Origin: Candidatus Hodarchaeota archaeon
Lineage (GTDB): Archaea > Asgardarchaeota > Heimdallarchaeia > Hodarchaeales > Hodarchaeaceae
Length of the DNA stretch: 64,000 nucleotides
Assembly (NCBI GenBank): GCA_016840035.1
Contig: JAEOTC010000154.1
Coordinates: 1-64,000, forward strand
Direction: 5' to 3'
The notes under the pieces were generated by a model, which did not search any database, was not told the DNA's origin, and was given only the letters and a program-made list of their open reading frames with translations. Positions 18,720-28,839 of the stretch are shown here, in pieces. The translations under genes and the position numbers were made by a program. Each line of letters begins with the position of its first letter. Position 1 is the stretch's first letter.

Positions 18720-19604
18720 TCATGTTTTGACAGGTTTCATCAACTTTTTCGGTGAAACATAATTTGAGCCGAGTCCTAATGACTTATAACTCAGACCCAT
18801 TCCTATTCCAAGTAATTGGCTGAAATAAAGAACAGGAATTTTAAAATCTCCTCCTCCCACCCTATCTATCGCCTGTTTCTGTTGTCCATCTAAAGCTAAG
18901 GCGCACATTTGACAAGCTACAACAATGAATTCGGCTCCGACTTCTTTAGCATTAACAACAATATTTCCAGTTAGGGTTTCTACTGTTGGTTTTGCCACTA
19001 ATAGCTGAGTTGCACCACAGCACTTAGTTTTCATAGGAAAATGTGGAGTTTCAGCCCCAACAAGGTTAATTAGCTCATCCATAAATGTAGGATTATCTGG
19101 ATCCTCAAATTGTACAATATCTCCAGGACGAACACATAAACAGCCATAATAAGAGACACCTTTCCGTCCTGCGAGAGGATTATCTGGAAGAATGTGCTCC
19201 TTAATTTTATTTAATCCAATATTATCCCGTAATAATTGAAGAAAATGAACAGGTTTCACACTTCCAGGTGTGTAATCATGTTTATCCATCAGAGAATTGA
19301 GGATATCTGCTTGTTCTTTGTCTTCTTCCATTATACGATTTACATGAATCAATTGATATGCACATGCAGGACATACGGCTGTTAACAAATCAAAATCCTG
19401 TTCTTCTGCTAGAGCCAAATTCCTTGCAACAATACCTTTTGCTGCAAGGGGATTTACAGCTTCGACTTCTAACGCTCCACAACAATTCCAATCCTTTATC
19501 TCCTTCATATCCACTCCTAATTTCTCTGCAATCTTATAGGTGGATTTATTGTATTCTTTAGCTACTTTATGGAGTGAGCATCCTGGATAATAACCGACTT
19601 TCAT
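18720..19604 (-). CDS. hdrB: Heterodisulfide reductase subunit B-like
   Basis: MKVGYYPGCSLHKVAKEYNKS...DWNCCGALEVEA...AVCPACAYQL...TKCCGATQL...ACQMCALALD. Confidence 0.94.
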   Translation of the reverse strand: MKVGYYPGCSLHKVAKEYNKSTYKIAEKLGVDMKEIKDWNCCGALEVEAVNPLAAKGIVARNLALAEEQDFDLLTAVCPACAYQLIHVNRIMEEDKEQADILNSLMDKHDYTPGSVKPVHFLQLLRDNIGLNKIKEHILPDNPLAGRKGVSYYGCLCVRPGDIVQFEDPDNPTFMDELINLVGAETPHFPMKTKCCGATQLLVAKPTVETLTGNIVVNAKEVGAEFIVVACQMCALALDGQQKQAIDRVGGGDFKIPVLYFSQLLGIGMGLSYKSLGLGSNYVSPKKLMKPVKT

Positions 19605-20245
19605 GCTTTGGCCTCCTTTTCATATTTCTTTGCGTTTTTGAAAATCCCTCGGACTTCCTTTCTGGCTTTAGAATTCCAAGGAGGGAAAAATTCGATTTTG
19701 AATTTCCTCAGCATCCCCAAAATCATTGAGATGTATTTAAAACCGATTAATGCTCCAAAAGGAAAACCTCTCCCATACATCATATACCGACCAATCATCT
19801 CAGGTTCCCAAGAACGACCCCAAAGCCAGACACTTTCTTTGAATCTCTTATCAAATGAATGTTTTAATTTTCCTTCCTTAGACAATGAAATACGTCTTGA
19901 TTTGTCTTTACTTTTTGTATCACGAACAGCTATTGTACGTAAAGCTTCGATAACTTCTGTAAATCTGACATTTTGCGGGCATCTATCTGTACACTCAAAA
20001 CATCCAACACATTGCCAGATAGCCTTTGATTCCAACACTTCCTTACGCATACCAACTAACACTTGTCGGATTACTTTTCTTGGATTTAGATCCAAGCCTA
20101 CATCGGTGATAGGACATGTTAAGGTACACGAAGAACATTGAAAACACTTTTTTAGATGTTCACCACCCTCCTCGGCAACGACTTCATTTTTAAAATTCAA
20201 ATCGGCAGTATTTAGATTAAAGGTCTGTATGGCCATGAAAATCAC
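19601..20245 (-). CDS. hdrC: Heterodisulfide reductase subunit C-like
   Basis: CFQCSSCTLTCPITDVGLDLNPRKVIRQVLVG...IWQCVGCFECTDRCPQNVRF. Confidence 0.93.
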   Translation of the reverse strand: MIFMAIQTFNLNTADLNFKNEVVAEEGGEHLKKCFQCSSCTLTCPITDVGLDLNPRKVIRQVLVGMRKEVLESKAIWQCVGCFECTDRCPQNVRFTEVIEALRTIAVRDTKSKDKSRRISLSKEGKLKHSFDKRFKESVWLWGRSWEPEMIGRYMMYGRGFPFGALIGFKYISMILGMLRKFKIEFFPPWNSKARKEVRGIFKNAKKYEKEAKA

Positions 20246-20449
20246 ATTTACTAGCCCTAATGCTAACTAAAGGGAACTCTACGACAAATTTGACATTAAT
20301 ATATATATATTCTTTGATAAGTGATCGTTTTGTAGCCTCTACACAATTAAAGATAACAATAGAAAAGAATTTAGGAATGAAAAAATGTTTTAAGCACTTA
20401 TTCTCTCCCCCTTTCATATACATCAGTTTTTGAAATGAAGTGAAAGATT

Positions 20450-20836
20450 ATGTCCCCCAAAGTTGATGACTCCTGCAAATACTACAAAGAACATCAATGG
20501 GTTAGAGTGGAAGATGATCGTACATGTTTGATCGGAATCTCTGACTTTGCCCAAGATTCACTAAAAGATATAGTAATGGTAGAGCTACCAGAAGTAGGTG
20601 ATACTGTTACTCAAGGTGAAGTGTTTACTTCCATCGAAAGTGTAAAAGCTGTTAGTGATGTTTTTAGTCCTGTTTCTGGTGAAATAGTTGAAGTTAATGA
20701 AGAGTTGGAAGATACACCTGAAAATTGTAATGAAGATCCATTTGGATCTTGGCTTGTAAAAGTCAAGCCGTCTAATCTTGATGGTGATCTTGCTAATCTT
20801 ATGAGCCCTGCGGAATATGAAGAATTCTGCGGATAA
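20450..20836 (+). CDS. gcvH: GcvH-like lipoyl-carrier protein (H protein or lipoate-binding protein)
   Basis: YYKEHQWVRVED...IGISDFAQDSLKDIVMVELPEVGDTV...SIESVKAVSDVFSPVSGEIVEVNEEL; predicted lipoyl Lys66 in ESVKA. Confidence 0.93.
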   Translation: MSPKVDDSCKYYKEHQWVRVEDDRTCLIGISDFAQDSLKDIVMVELPEVGDTVTQGEVFTSIESVKAVSDVFSPVSGEIVEVNEELEDTPENCNEDPFGSWLVKVKPSNLDGDLANLMSPAEYEEFCG

Positions 20837-20864
20837 ATAGGACTCAATAGAGATCAATAAGCAT

Positions 20865-20900
20865 CTAAGGAGAAATATCTCCTTAGAAACATTTTTCTTT
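20865..20900 (+). terminator. Perfect 9-bp hairpin followed by T-rich tract after gcvH
   Basis: CTAAGGAGA aata TCTCCTTAG then aaacaTTTTTcTTTTc. Confidence 0.55.
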
Positions 20901-20912
20901 TCAGATCTCTTT

Positions 20913-21595
20913 CTATTCGGAGATCAAATCTTCTACTGCAAGAAGTGTGATTACTGAAAACATGATTGCGTGAAGTAAGAGTATTACACCACTTATAAGT
21001 GCTGCAGAAGGATCGTAATAAAAAGTAAGATTCTTTGTGGCATCTGCTGCTATAATTATTGAGGGGATGATCAAGGGGAAGAAAAGAATTGGGATTGCTA
21101 GAGTTTTTGATTTGGCATAAATGGTCAAAAGTGAGACGATACATCCTGCTACAGCCAGATCTATGGTTCCACATATCAATACAATCATAAAAACTATAAT
21201 ACTCCCTTGAATTGAGATATTTAGAAATATAATTGCCACTAGAAACGCGAAAATTTCAACCACACCCACAATCACTAATAAATACAATAATTTTGCTAAA
21301 AAAATAGCCTGAGGCTTTACAGGTAAAGAGAGAAGCGAGTATATTGAATTTTTCTGGGTTTCCCGAGAAAAAACTGATTAACCCCGATTATAATTGTAAA
21401 GGCAGTAATAAACTACATGGCAACCGTCGAAATAGTATACTGGGCTTCTAGAGTGATATCATCAATCAAAATGATCAGGGATGAGAAAATCAGCACTGCT
21501 GCTAAAGAAAAAATTCCCATAGATAATTATATCTCTTTTGTACGAAATTCTAAAGTCAGATCCTATCTCATCATAAAATAAGTATCTGCAAGCAT
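20913..21595 (-). pseudogene. ccmB: Decayed CcmB-like heme exporter membrane subunit
   Basis: RC translation from 21595: MLADTYFMMR*DLTLEFRTKEI*LSMGIFSLAAVLIFSSLIILIDDITLEAQYTISTVAM*FITAFTIIIGVNQFF/SRETQKNSIYSLLSLPVKPQAIFLAKLLYLLVIVG...; stops at 21563-21565, 21527-21529, 21413-21415 and an indel in the T6 run 21368-21373; C-terminal ORF intact. Confidence 0.75.
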
Positions 21596-21821
21596 ATTCT
21601 TTCATTCTGTCTAATCTTTTTCTTTTCTTAAACTTAGGAATTGGTCATCTTCCTTATTGTAGAGACCTTACATATTGTGTATATGAAATAAATTAAAAAC
21701 TTAAAAACAATAAATAGTTTTTAATACATAGTAGACTTTGAAGAGAGTCAATCGTTTCAACCTCTGTATCGAGTGTGTTTCAAGATTCATTTCATGAATT
21801 AAGTATAAGGTCCTATTTAAC

Positions 21822-22505
21822 TTGGTTTCAGAAGTAGCTACATCATCAAAAGATAAAATATTGCAGTACTTACTACTCAGTGGTTCAACGGCTGAGGATT
21901 CATGTACTGTGAAAGAAATTGCTGATCATCTTAAAATCAGTATTAATGCCACTCGCCAGTACCTTATCGTATTGGAGAAAGAAGGATTAGTGATCCGTAC
22001 AACTCAAAAAAGCACGACTGGTAGACCTGCAATTCTCTACTCATTACATCCCGATGCCATCGAGGAATTTCCTAAACAATATCGTGACTTTTCCATTAAA
22101 TTGCTAGCAGAGGTTCAAGAAAAGCTAGGGGTTCGAGCTACGATTGAAGTTCTAAGAAAAGTAGGTAAACAAATTGCTGATGAATTACAACCCTACGTCA
22201 AAACAAATATTGAACCTGGTGGTTCTTATAATTCTTTAAGGGATAGACTGCATGCTGTTGTAAAAGTTTATCACCAGTACGGCAAATTCCCGGAATTATT
22301 AGAAGATGATGTTTCTTTTGCTCTCAAAAACTATAATTGTCTTATATTTGGAGTGGCAAAAGAAAATAGCCTTGCTTGTACAGTTGATGAGTCTATAGTA
22401 AGTGAACTAGTGAACACCCCAGCTGTAAAGGAAAAATGCATTCGTAAAGGAGATGAATGCTGTTTATATCGGATAAAGAAATCTGAATTCCAGGATACTA
22501 GTTGA
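21822..22505 (+). CDS. SufR-like DeoR/wHTH transcriptional regulator with C-terminal Cys cluster
   Basis: TVKEIADHLKISINATRQYLIVLEKEGLVIRTTQKSTTGRPAILYSL; C-term NYNCLIFG...ACTVDES...EKCIRKGDECCLYRI as in SufR; TTG start. Confidence 0.75.
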   Translation: MVSEVATSSKDKILQYLLLSGSTAEDSCTVKEIADHLKISINATRQYLIVLEKEGLVIRTTQKSTTGRPAILYSLHPDAIEEFPKQYRDFSIKLLAEVQEKLGVRATIEVLRKVGKQIADELQPYVKTNIEPGGSYNSLRDRLHAVVKVYHQYGKFPELLEDDVSFALKNYNCLIFGVAKENSLACTVDESIVSELVNTPAVKEKCIRKGDECCLYRIKKSEFQDTS

Positions 22506-23030
22506 TTAGAGCGATTTCTTGGCAGCATTATGACTAATTAAGAACTCTCTTTATTTTTTCTACATTAAAGATAGTTTATTTCTGTTTTTTCTCCTATATT
22601 CCGAAAAAACCCAAGTTTGTCCCCCGAATCTGATATATTAAACGAAATGCTATTTTTTCATGGATTAGTAGGATTTCCAAAGAGTTTTTTGTTAATTTTC
22701 CAATTTTTAAACGATTAATTATGTTTAAAAAGAAATTCATAATCTTAATCATTTTTATTCTCCCTATTCTCTAGGTAGATTCTTATTTGATGTTCTAATT
22801 CATCCTATGAGGAAACTGCAAAAACTTTCCACCCCTACTACTTCCATCTAGTGTTCTAAAGCAATGAACACTTTTCGGAAAAGAATATTTTTCAGCTTAT
22901 AGGAGAATTCAATCTATTGAGCTAGCTTCCCTCATTTTAGAACCTAGATCAACAAAACTGGTCTATTTTCTGAAGGAACTCCAATCTCTTAACAAATATG
23001 ATAATTCAGACACCAAATTGGGGATAAACC

Positions 23031-23507
23031 ATGACTCAAGAAGATTATATTATATCTATGTTCCGCAAAGATGATTGTAAACGTCTTATTCGTTCTGAAC
23101 TGAATGCTTTACCTGAAACGGCAACTATTAGAGAAGCAATTGATGCTCTAAGATCCAAATGGTCTAGCTATGTATGTATCTTAGGGGAGGGGAAGCAATT
23201 ACGCGGTATTATTACCGAGCGAGATATCTTGCGAAATATAGCAGCTGGAAGTCTCGATGAAAATGCTGCTGCTGTCTCAATTATGAATACTGAATTTCAT
23301 ACCATTGAATGCCGAGAATCAATAGCCCAGATTGCATTAACTTTGTATAAGAATACGTTCATGCATTTACCAATTCTCGATGAAGGTAAACTAGTTGGAA
23401 TAGTTTCTGCCAGAGATTTCATTCACTATTTAGTAGAATATTTTGCTGAGAGTGTCCATACGTTAAAACCCGTACAACCGACACAAGACAGGAGAGAGGG
23501 TGCATAA
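23031..23507 (+). CDS. Tandem CBS-domain protein
   Basis: GIITERDILRNIAAG and LVGIVSARDFIHYLVE, CBS signatures. Confidence 0.88.
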   Translation: MTQEDYIISMFRKDDCKRLIRSELNALPETATIREAIDALRSKWSSYVCILGEGKQLRGIITERDILRNIAAGSLDENAAAVSIMNTEFHTIECRESIAQIALTLYKNTFMHLPILDEGKLVGIVSARDFIHYLVEYFAESVHTLKPVQPTQDRREGA

Positions 23508-23544
23508 ATCCTAGGAAAACCCTAACATTATCCGAGGTAAACTA

Positions 23545-25446
23545 ATGGAAAATCCTCAACAGATCAAGAATGATGATGAAAATATCGTCCGGAAACCTAT
23601 AGAAGAGCTAGAACGTGTAGTAATTCGTTTAGCGGGTGATAGTGGGGATGGAATGCAACTTGCTGGATTGAAATTTACTTCTTCATCAGTAATACTCGGG
23701 AACGATGTCTCAACATTTCCTGATTATCCTGCAGAAATCCGTGCTCCCCAAGGAACGCTCGCAGGAGTCTCTGGATTTCAAATTCATTTTTCTTCAACTG
23801 AAATTTACACCCCTGGAGATCAACTGGACGCACTTGTGGCAATGAATCCAGCGGCTTTAAAGGTAAACATTTCTGATTTAAAACCGAACGGAATTCTAAT
23901 AGTAAACGAGGATTCTTTTACCTCTCGAACTCTTTCAAAAGCTGGTTACTCTTCTAACCCATTAGAAGACAATTCATTAGCCAAATATCGACTAATCCCA
24001 GTTAAAATTACAAAATTAAACCGAGAAGCAGTTAGCTCTATTGAGGGTATGTCAAGTAAACAGGTCAATCTTACTCGTAACTTTTTCGCTTTGGGATTGA
24101 TCTCATGGTTATATGATAGGCACCTAAAATCTACAATATCTTGGATTAAACAAAAATTCAAGAACCGTCCGATGATTGTTAAGGCTAATACTAAAACCCT
24201 CAAAGCAGGATATTATTACGGTGAAACTAATGAACTATTATCTATCCAATATTCTGTACCTAAAGCAGAAATGGATCCGGGAAAATATCGTTATATTTCT
24301 GGTACTCAAGCTTTAGCCTTAGGCTTAGCCACGTCTTCCCAACTCGCAAAAAAAGAGCTATTTTTTGGTGCATATCCAATAACACCTGCAAGTGATTTAT
24401 TACATGAACTTGTAAAACTCCGTGGTTATGGAGTGAAGACTTTTCAAGCTGAAGATGAGATAGCAGCAATTGGTTCAATCATTGGAGCTTCTTTTGGTGG
24501 TTCAATTGCTGTAACCGGTACATCTGGACCTGGATTAGCCTTAATGAGTGAAGCTTTAGGTCTTGCGGTTATTACCGAACTTCCATTGTTGGTAGTCAAT
24601 GTCCAACGTGCTGGTCCTAGTACCGGCATGCCTACTAAACCTGAGCAGAGTGATTTGTTACAGGTACTCTTTGGTAGGAATGGAGAATCACCTTTACCAA
24701 TATTAGCTCCTCAAAGTCCAGGTGATTGTTTTGACCTAGCTATTGAGGCTCTTCGCATTGCTTTGAAATATATGACTCCAGTAGTACTAATTTCTGACGC
24801 ATTCTTGGCAAACAATATCGATCCGTGGAAAATCCCTTTACTAGAGGAATTAAAAACGATGGAAGTCGTACACCCCACAACTGCACCAATGAGTTCTGAT
24901 GGCAGATACAATCCGTACTCCCGTAATGAAAATCTGGTAAGACCATATGTCATACCAGGAACAAAAGGACTCGAACATAGAGTTGGAGGATTGGAGAAAG
25001 AAAGAGTTACCGGAAATGTGAGTTATGATCCTCTCAATCATGAAGAAATGGTGAATATAAGAGAAAAGAAGATATCTGGTATCGTGAAAGATATTCCACT
25101 ACAACGCGTTCATGGACCATCAGAAGGGGATGTACTTGTATTATCGTGGGGGTCCACTTTTGGTGCTGCTCATACCGCTTGTAAGAATTTACGGAAAGAA
25201 GGACTCTCAGTTGCTGATACTAATTTGCGGTACTTGAATCCTTTACCCGCTAATCTCAAAGATATCCTTAATTCTTACAAATATGTTCTAATTCCTGAAA
25301 TGAATAAAGGACAGCTCCATTTTATCATTCAAGCTCAATTTGCAATCAAGACTCAGAGTCTTACAAAGATTCAAGGGAGACCGTTCCATGTCATTGAAAT
25401 CGAGGAGGAAGTCAGACAGATTATTGGAGGTTTATTTGATGAGTGA
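23545..25446 (+). CDS. korA: 2-oxoacid:ferredoxin oxidoreductase, gamma-alpha fusion (KorA type)
   Basis: IRLAGDSGDGMQLAGLKFT gamma domain; FGAYPITPASDLLHEL, QAEDEIAAIGSIIGASFGG, TGTSGPGLALMSEALGLA. Confidence 0.92.
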   Translation: MENPQQIKNDDENIVRKPIEELERVVIRLAGDSGDGMQLAGLKFTSSSVILGNDVSTFPDYPAEIRAPQGTLAGVSGFQIHFSSTEIYTPGDQLDALVAMNPAALKVNISDLKPNGILIVNEDSFTSRTLSKAGYSSNPLEDNSLAKYRLIPVKITKLNREAVSSIEGMSSKQVNLTRNFFALGLISWLYDRHLKSTISWIKQKFKNRPMIVKANTKTLKAGYYYGETNELLSIQYSVPKAEMDPGKYRYISGTQALALGLATSSQLAKKELFFGAYPITPASDLLHELVKLRGYGVKTFQAEDEIAAIGSIIGASFGGSIAVTGTSGPGLALMSEALGLAVITELPLLVVNVQRAGPSTGMPTKPEQSDLLQVLFGRNGESPLPILAPQSPGDCFDLAIEALRIALKYMTPVVLISDAFLANNIDPWKIPLLEELKTMEVVHPTTAPMSSDGRYNPYSRNENLVRPYVIPGTKGLEHRVGGLEKERVTGNVSYDPLNHEEMVNIREKKISGIVKDIPLQRVHGPSEGDVLVLSWGSTFGAAHTACKNLRKEGLSVADTNLRYLNPLPANLKDILNSYKYVLIPEMNKGQLHFIIQAQFAIKTQSLTKIQGRPFHVIEIEEEVRQIIGGLFDE

Positions 25447-26470
25447 AAAGGACAATTCAATATCCACACCAGTTTTAACACCAAAAGATTTTGATTCAGG
25501 ATTTGATGTACGGTGGTGTCCCGGATGTGGTGACTATGCTATCTTAGCGAATTTGAAACGCGTGTTACCTACGTTAGGCATTCCAAAAGAGAATTTCGTG
25601 GTCGTTAGTGGTATCGGCTGTAGTAGTCGATTTCCATATTATATGGATACTTATGGAATGCACACTATTCATGGTAGAGCTCCTACAATCGCCACTGGTC
25701 TGAAATGCAGTCGTCCTGATCTGTCTATCTGGGTCGTTACAGGTGATGGCGATGGACTTTCTATCGGGGGAAATCATTTAATGCATGCCATTCGGAGAAA
25801 TGTCGATATCAAGATATTGCTCTTCAACAATCAAATTTATGGTCTTACAAAAGGGCAATATTCCCCTACGACAAAGCAATCCAAAAGAACAAAATCTTCA
25901 CCTACAGGATCCATAGATTATCCAGTTAATCCTATTTCTTGGGCGTTAGGAGCTGAAGCTACTTTCATTGCCCGGACAATTTTCCAATACCCTGACCACA
26001 TGCAAACTGTCCTCCGTCGCGCTGCAGAACATCGAGGAGTAAGCTTTGTTGAAATCTATCAGAATTGTGTTATTTTTAATGACGGAGCTTATCGTTATGC
26101 TACTGATAAAGAGATGCGATATGATAATATTTTTGAGCTAGAACATGGAAAACCGATGAAATTTGGTCGAGACCAAGAAAAAGGGATATTCCTTCATGGT
26201 CTCACTCCAAAAGTGATAAATTATAAACAGGCTGGATTTGAGGAATCCGATTTATTGCATCATGATGAAAATGCTCAAGAATCAACACTTGCATTCTTCT
26301 TATCACGAATGCGTTATCCTGAGTTCCCTGAACCAATAGGAATATTCAGAGCTATTCAAAAACCCACTTATAACGATATGCTTGATCAACAAATGGAAGA
26401 AGCCAAAAGAAACGTCACAAAACCACTACAAGAAATAGTAAATGGAGAAGAGAATTGGATAGTAACTTGA
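25439..26470 (+). CDS. korB: 2-oxoacid:ferredoxin oxidoreductase beta subunit (KorB type)
   Basis: VRWCPGCGDYAILANLKR, SGIGCSSRFPYYMDTYGMHTIHGRAP, VTGDGDGLSIGGNHLMHAIRRN; start MSEKDNS. Confidence 0.93.
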   Translation: MSEKDNSISTPVLTPKDFDSGFDVRWCPGCGDYAILANLKRVLPTLGIPKENFVVVSGIGCSSRFPYYMDTYGMHTIHGRAPTIATGLKCSRPDLSIWVVTGDGDGLSIGGNHLMHAIRRNVDIKILLFNNQIYGLTKGQYSPTTKQSKRTKSSPTGSIDYPVNPISWALGAEATFIARTIFQYPDHMQTVLRRAAEHRGVSFVEIYQNCVIFNDGAYRYATDKEMRYDNIFELEHGKPMKFGRDQEKGIFLHGLTPKVINYKQAGFEESDLLHHDENAQESTLAFFLSRMRYPEFPEPIGIFRAIQKPTYNDMLDQQMEEAKRNVTKPLQEIVNGEENWIVT

Positions 26471-26484
26471 ATGAGGAGATAATT

Positions 26485-26997
26485 ATGAATTGCCCAGCGT
26501 GCGGATCTGAAAATATACCTGGAGTCTCAGTATGCGATAATTGTGGTACAGATTTGACATTCTTTGAAGAACCAAAACCAGTAACTGAATCCAAAATTGA
26601 AAAAGCAATTATGAAGGATAAACTCAGTGAAATTTGTGGAGAAAAGACAATTGCCATCAAAGTTCCTCCTTCCATGCATATTCGTGAAGTGATCACTATT
26701 ATGATTAAGAATCAAAAATGTTCAGTAGTTATTATGGAGGATGATCAAATCAAAGGCATTTTTACTGAAAGATCGTTACTTAAACGTGTTTGTGGTGACT
26801 CTCCAATCAATGTTGATAGGCCTGTTGCTGAAGCAATGCTGTGGGATCCAGAGATTCTGGCATCTTCTAACAGTGTAGCAGACGCACTTCATATGATGGA
26901 GGCTGGAGGTTATACTTATGCAATAATAGAGGGAGATCCTTTACGTGTTCTGAATATTAAAAATATTCTGGAGTACATTATTGAACTCGAGTTGTAA
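26485..26997 (+). CDS. Zinc-ribbon plus CBS-domain protein
   Basis: MNCPACGSENIPGVSVCDNCGTDL; CBS motif IKGIFTERSLLKRV. Confidence 0.85.
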   Translation: MNCPACGSENIPGVSVCDNCGTDLTFFEEPKPVTESKIEKAIMKDKLSEICGEKTIAIKVPPSMHIREVITIMIKNQKCSVVIMEDDQIKGIFTERSLLKRVCGDSPINVDRPVAEAMLWDPEILASSNSVADALHMMEAGGYTYAIIEGDPLRVLNIKNILEYIIELEL

Positions 26998-27015
26998 TTA
27001 TTTAGGAGATCTTTG

Positions 27016-27420
27016 ATGACGGACAAAGTAACATTATCTAAAGAGGAGTGGAAAAAGAAGCTCTCTCTAGAGCAATTTCGTATCTTAAGGGAAAAAGGAA
27101 CAGAGCGAGCGTTTACTGGGGAGTACTGGAATCATTTTGAAACTGGTAAATACAAGTGTTCAGGTTGTGGGGAAGTATTGTTCACCTCGAAAGATAAATT
27201 TACCTCTGACTGTGGTTGGCCGAGTTTTTCAGCTCCTGCTGATGATATAATCGAAGAGAAGCAGGATCTCAGTTATGGAATGATCCGTACTGAAGTTCTT
27301 TGTAAGAAATGTGGAGGACATCTGGGACATGTGTTTAATGATGGTCCTAGAGACAAGGGAGGATTACGCTATTGCATTAATTCCCTTTCACTTAAGTTTG
27401 AAAAAAAGAGTGACCTATAA
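27016..27420 (+). CDS. msrB: Peptide methionine-(R)-sulfoxide reductase
   Basis: TERAFTGEYWNHFETGKYKCSGCGEVLFTSKDKFTSDCGWPSF...CKKCGGHLGHVFNDGP...RYCINSLSLKF. Confidence 0.97.
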   Translation: MTDKVTLSKEEWKKKLSLEQFRILREKGTERAFTGEYWNHFETGKYKCSGCGEVLFTSKDKFTSDCGWPSFSAPADDIIEEKQDLSYGMIRTEVLCKKCGGHLGHVFNDGPRDKGGLRYCINSLSLKFEKKSDL

Positions 27421-27480
27421 GTTTCTAAAATCAAACATCCTTAAATTCGGGATAGAGAGAAGATAAGAACACTAGTGATC

Positions 27481-28839
27481 TTACTTTCCTATTCGCTTTC
27501 GTTTTTCTAGGTAACTAATTACCATAACAAGGAAAATACTAGGAAATAAAAATCCTTGAGTTAATAACGCTGTAGTATCGGTATTGTTCGATTCAGTTAA
27601 TGAATCAGAGTCTGTATCTCTGGGTGTTAAACCATAAGTAGAACTGAAGGGATAAGCTAAAGGAAATGGATCAAAGTTACCTGATTCTCCATCAATTGCA
27701 TAGGGAAAATCAATAAAAAGATCTCCATCGTCATTAGGTGAAGTCCAATCACTCCAAAAATTATGACTGAAGTTATTCAAGAATCCCGAATCAAATGATT
27801 GAGAGGAAGAGGGTAATGAATTGTCAACAAAATTATTGAAAACTAGAGTGTTGTTTATAGCAGATCCACTAAGGATTAAACCATAACCTCCACTAAGCGA
27901 GATGTTATTCCCCTGGATTGTCAGATTATGACAATCCTCACCAAGAAAAATACCATTTTGTTGATGATTCTCTATTGAATTGTTTATAATTTGAAAATTA
28001 CTGGCTAGGAAGACCTCTAATCCATTAAAGCCATTATCAAAGATATAATTCCAATTTATCAAAGACCCTCCAAATGCGAACTCATATTGGATGCCATTCA
28101 GAGTATTTTGATAGATTCGATTATAAGTAATATTTACAAGGAAATTATCCCCTAAGAAAATACCATTAAGAGTATTATCATAGATTTCATTATCAAAAAC
28201 AAGTGTACCCCGTGTATACATTAGAAATTCTAATCCCTCTCCATTCTCATGAATTTTATTTCTAACAATCTTTACTTGGTCAAAATCTTCGATACCAATT
28301 CCCTTCCATTGATTTTTGAAGATATCATTTTCAAAAATGTATGCATTTGCACGCCCAAACAGATTGATACCATATTCATTCTCTGAAATGAAGTTATGAG
28401 AAATTGTGCTATTGTAACCTTGTAGATCAATTCCAACTGAATTATGTAAAATATGATTCCCAGATATTATTACATTATAGGTGTTCCATAGAGAAATCCC
28501 TGTTGTCCCACCAATCAATGTACAGTTCTCAATTGATAAATATAATGAAGTTTCTTCTATCCAAATGAGTCTATCACTTGTATTTGTTATCAAAAGATTT
28601 GAAATCAGAAAAGGTTTATTGGGTGATCCATCACGAGTACCATTTAAGTCCCAGTTTTCAATTCGAGATTGATTTCTAAGATCTTCGTCAGTAAAAATAC
28701 GTATCGATCCATACTCCTGCAATTCAGTCAGATTAGACTGAGATTGACCTTTAATGTCGAAAGCTCTGATCGAAGGATTCGAACTGAATATTATTAAAAC
28801 AATTATCCCAATAATTCCGAATATAATCCCCTTTCTCAT
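27481..28839 (-). CDS. Secreted right-handed beta-helix (NosD-like) protein with C-terminal anchor
   Basis: Signal/TM N-term; repeated NxIxxNxxGI rungs; C-terminal hydrophobic segment then KRKRIGK. Confidence 0.83.
   Translation of the reverse strand: MRKGIIFGIIGIIVLIIFSSNPSIRAFDIKGQSQSNLTELQEYGSIRIFTDEDLRNQSRIENWDLNGTRDGSPNKPFLISNLLITNTSDRLIWIEETSLYLSIENCTLIGGTTGISLWNTYNVIISGNHILHNSVGIDLQGYNSTISHNFISENEYGINLFGRANAYIFENDIFKNQWKGIGIEDFDQVKIVRNKIHENGEGLEFLMYTRGTLVFDNEIYDNTLNGIFLGDNFLVNITYNRIYQNTLNGIQYEFAFGGSLINWNYIFDNGFNGLEVFLASNFQIINNSIENHQQNGIFLGEDCHNLTIQGNNISLSGGYGLILSGSAINNTLVFNNFVDNSLPSSSQSFDSGFLNNFSHNFWSDWTSPNDDGDLFIDFPYAIDGESGNFDPFPLAYPFSSTYGLTPRDTDSDSLTESNNTDTTALLTQGFLFPSIFLVMVISYLEKRKRIGK

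Noticed and set aside
19608-20141. 177-aa plus-strand ORF
   Set aside because: Antisense to hdrC with full ferredoxin motifs; shadow ORF
20913-21595. Possible recoding (e.g. pyrrolysine at TAG) in the ccmB-like gene
   Set aside because: Lesions include a TAA and a frameshift as well as TAGs, so decay is simpler than recoding
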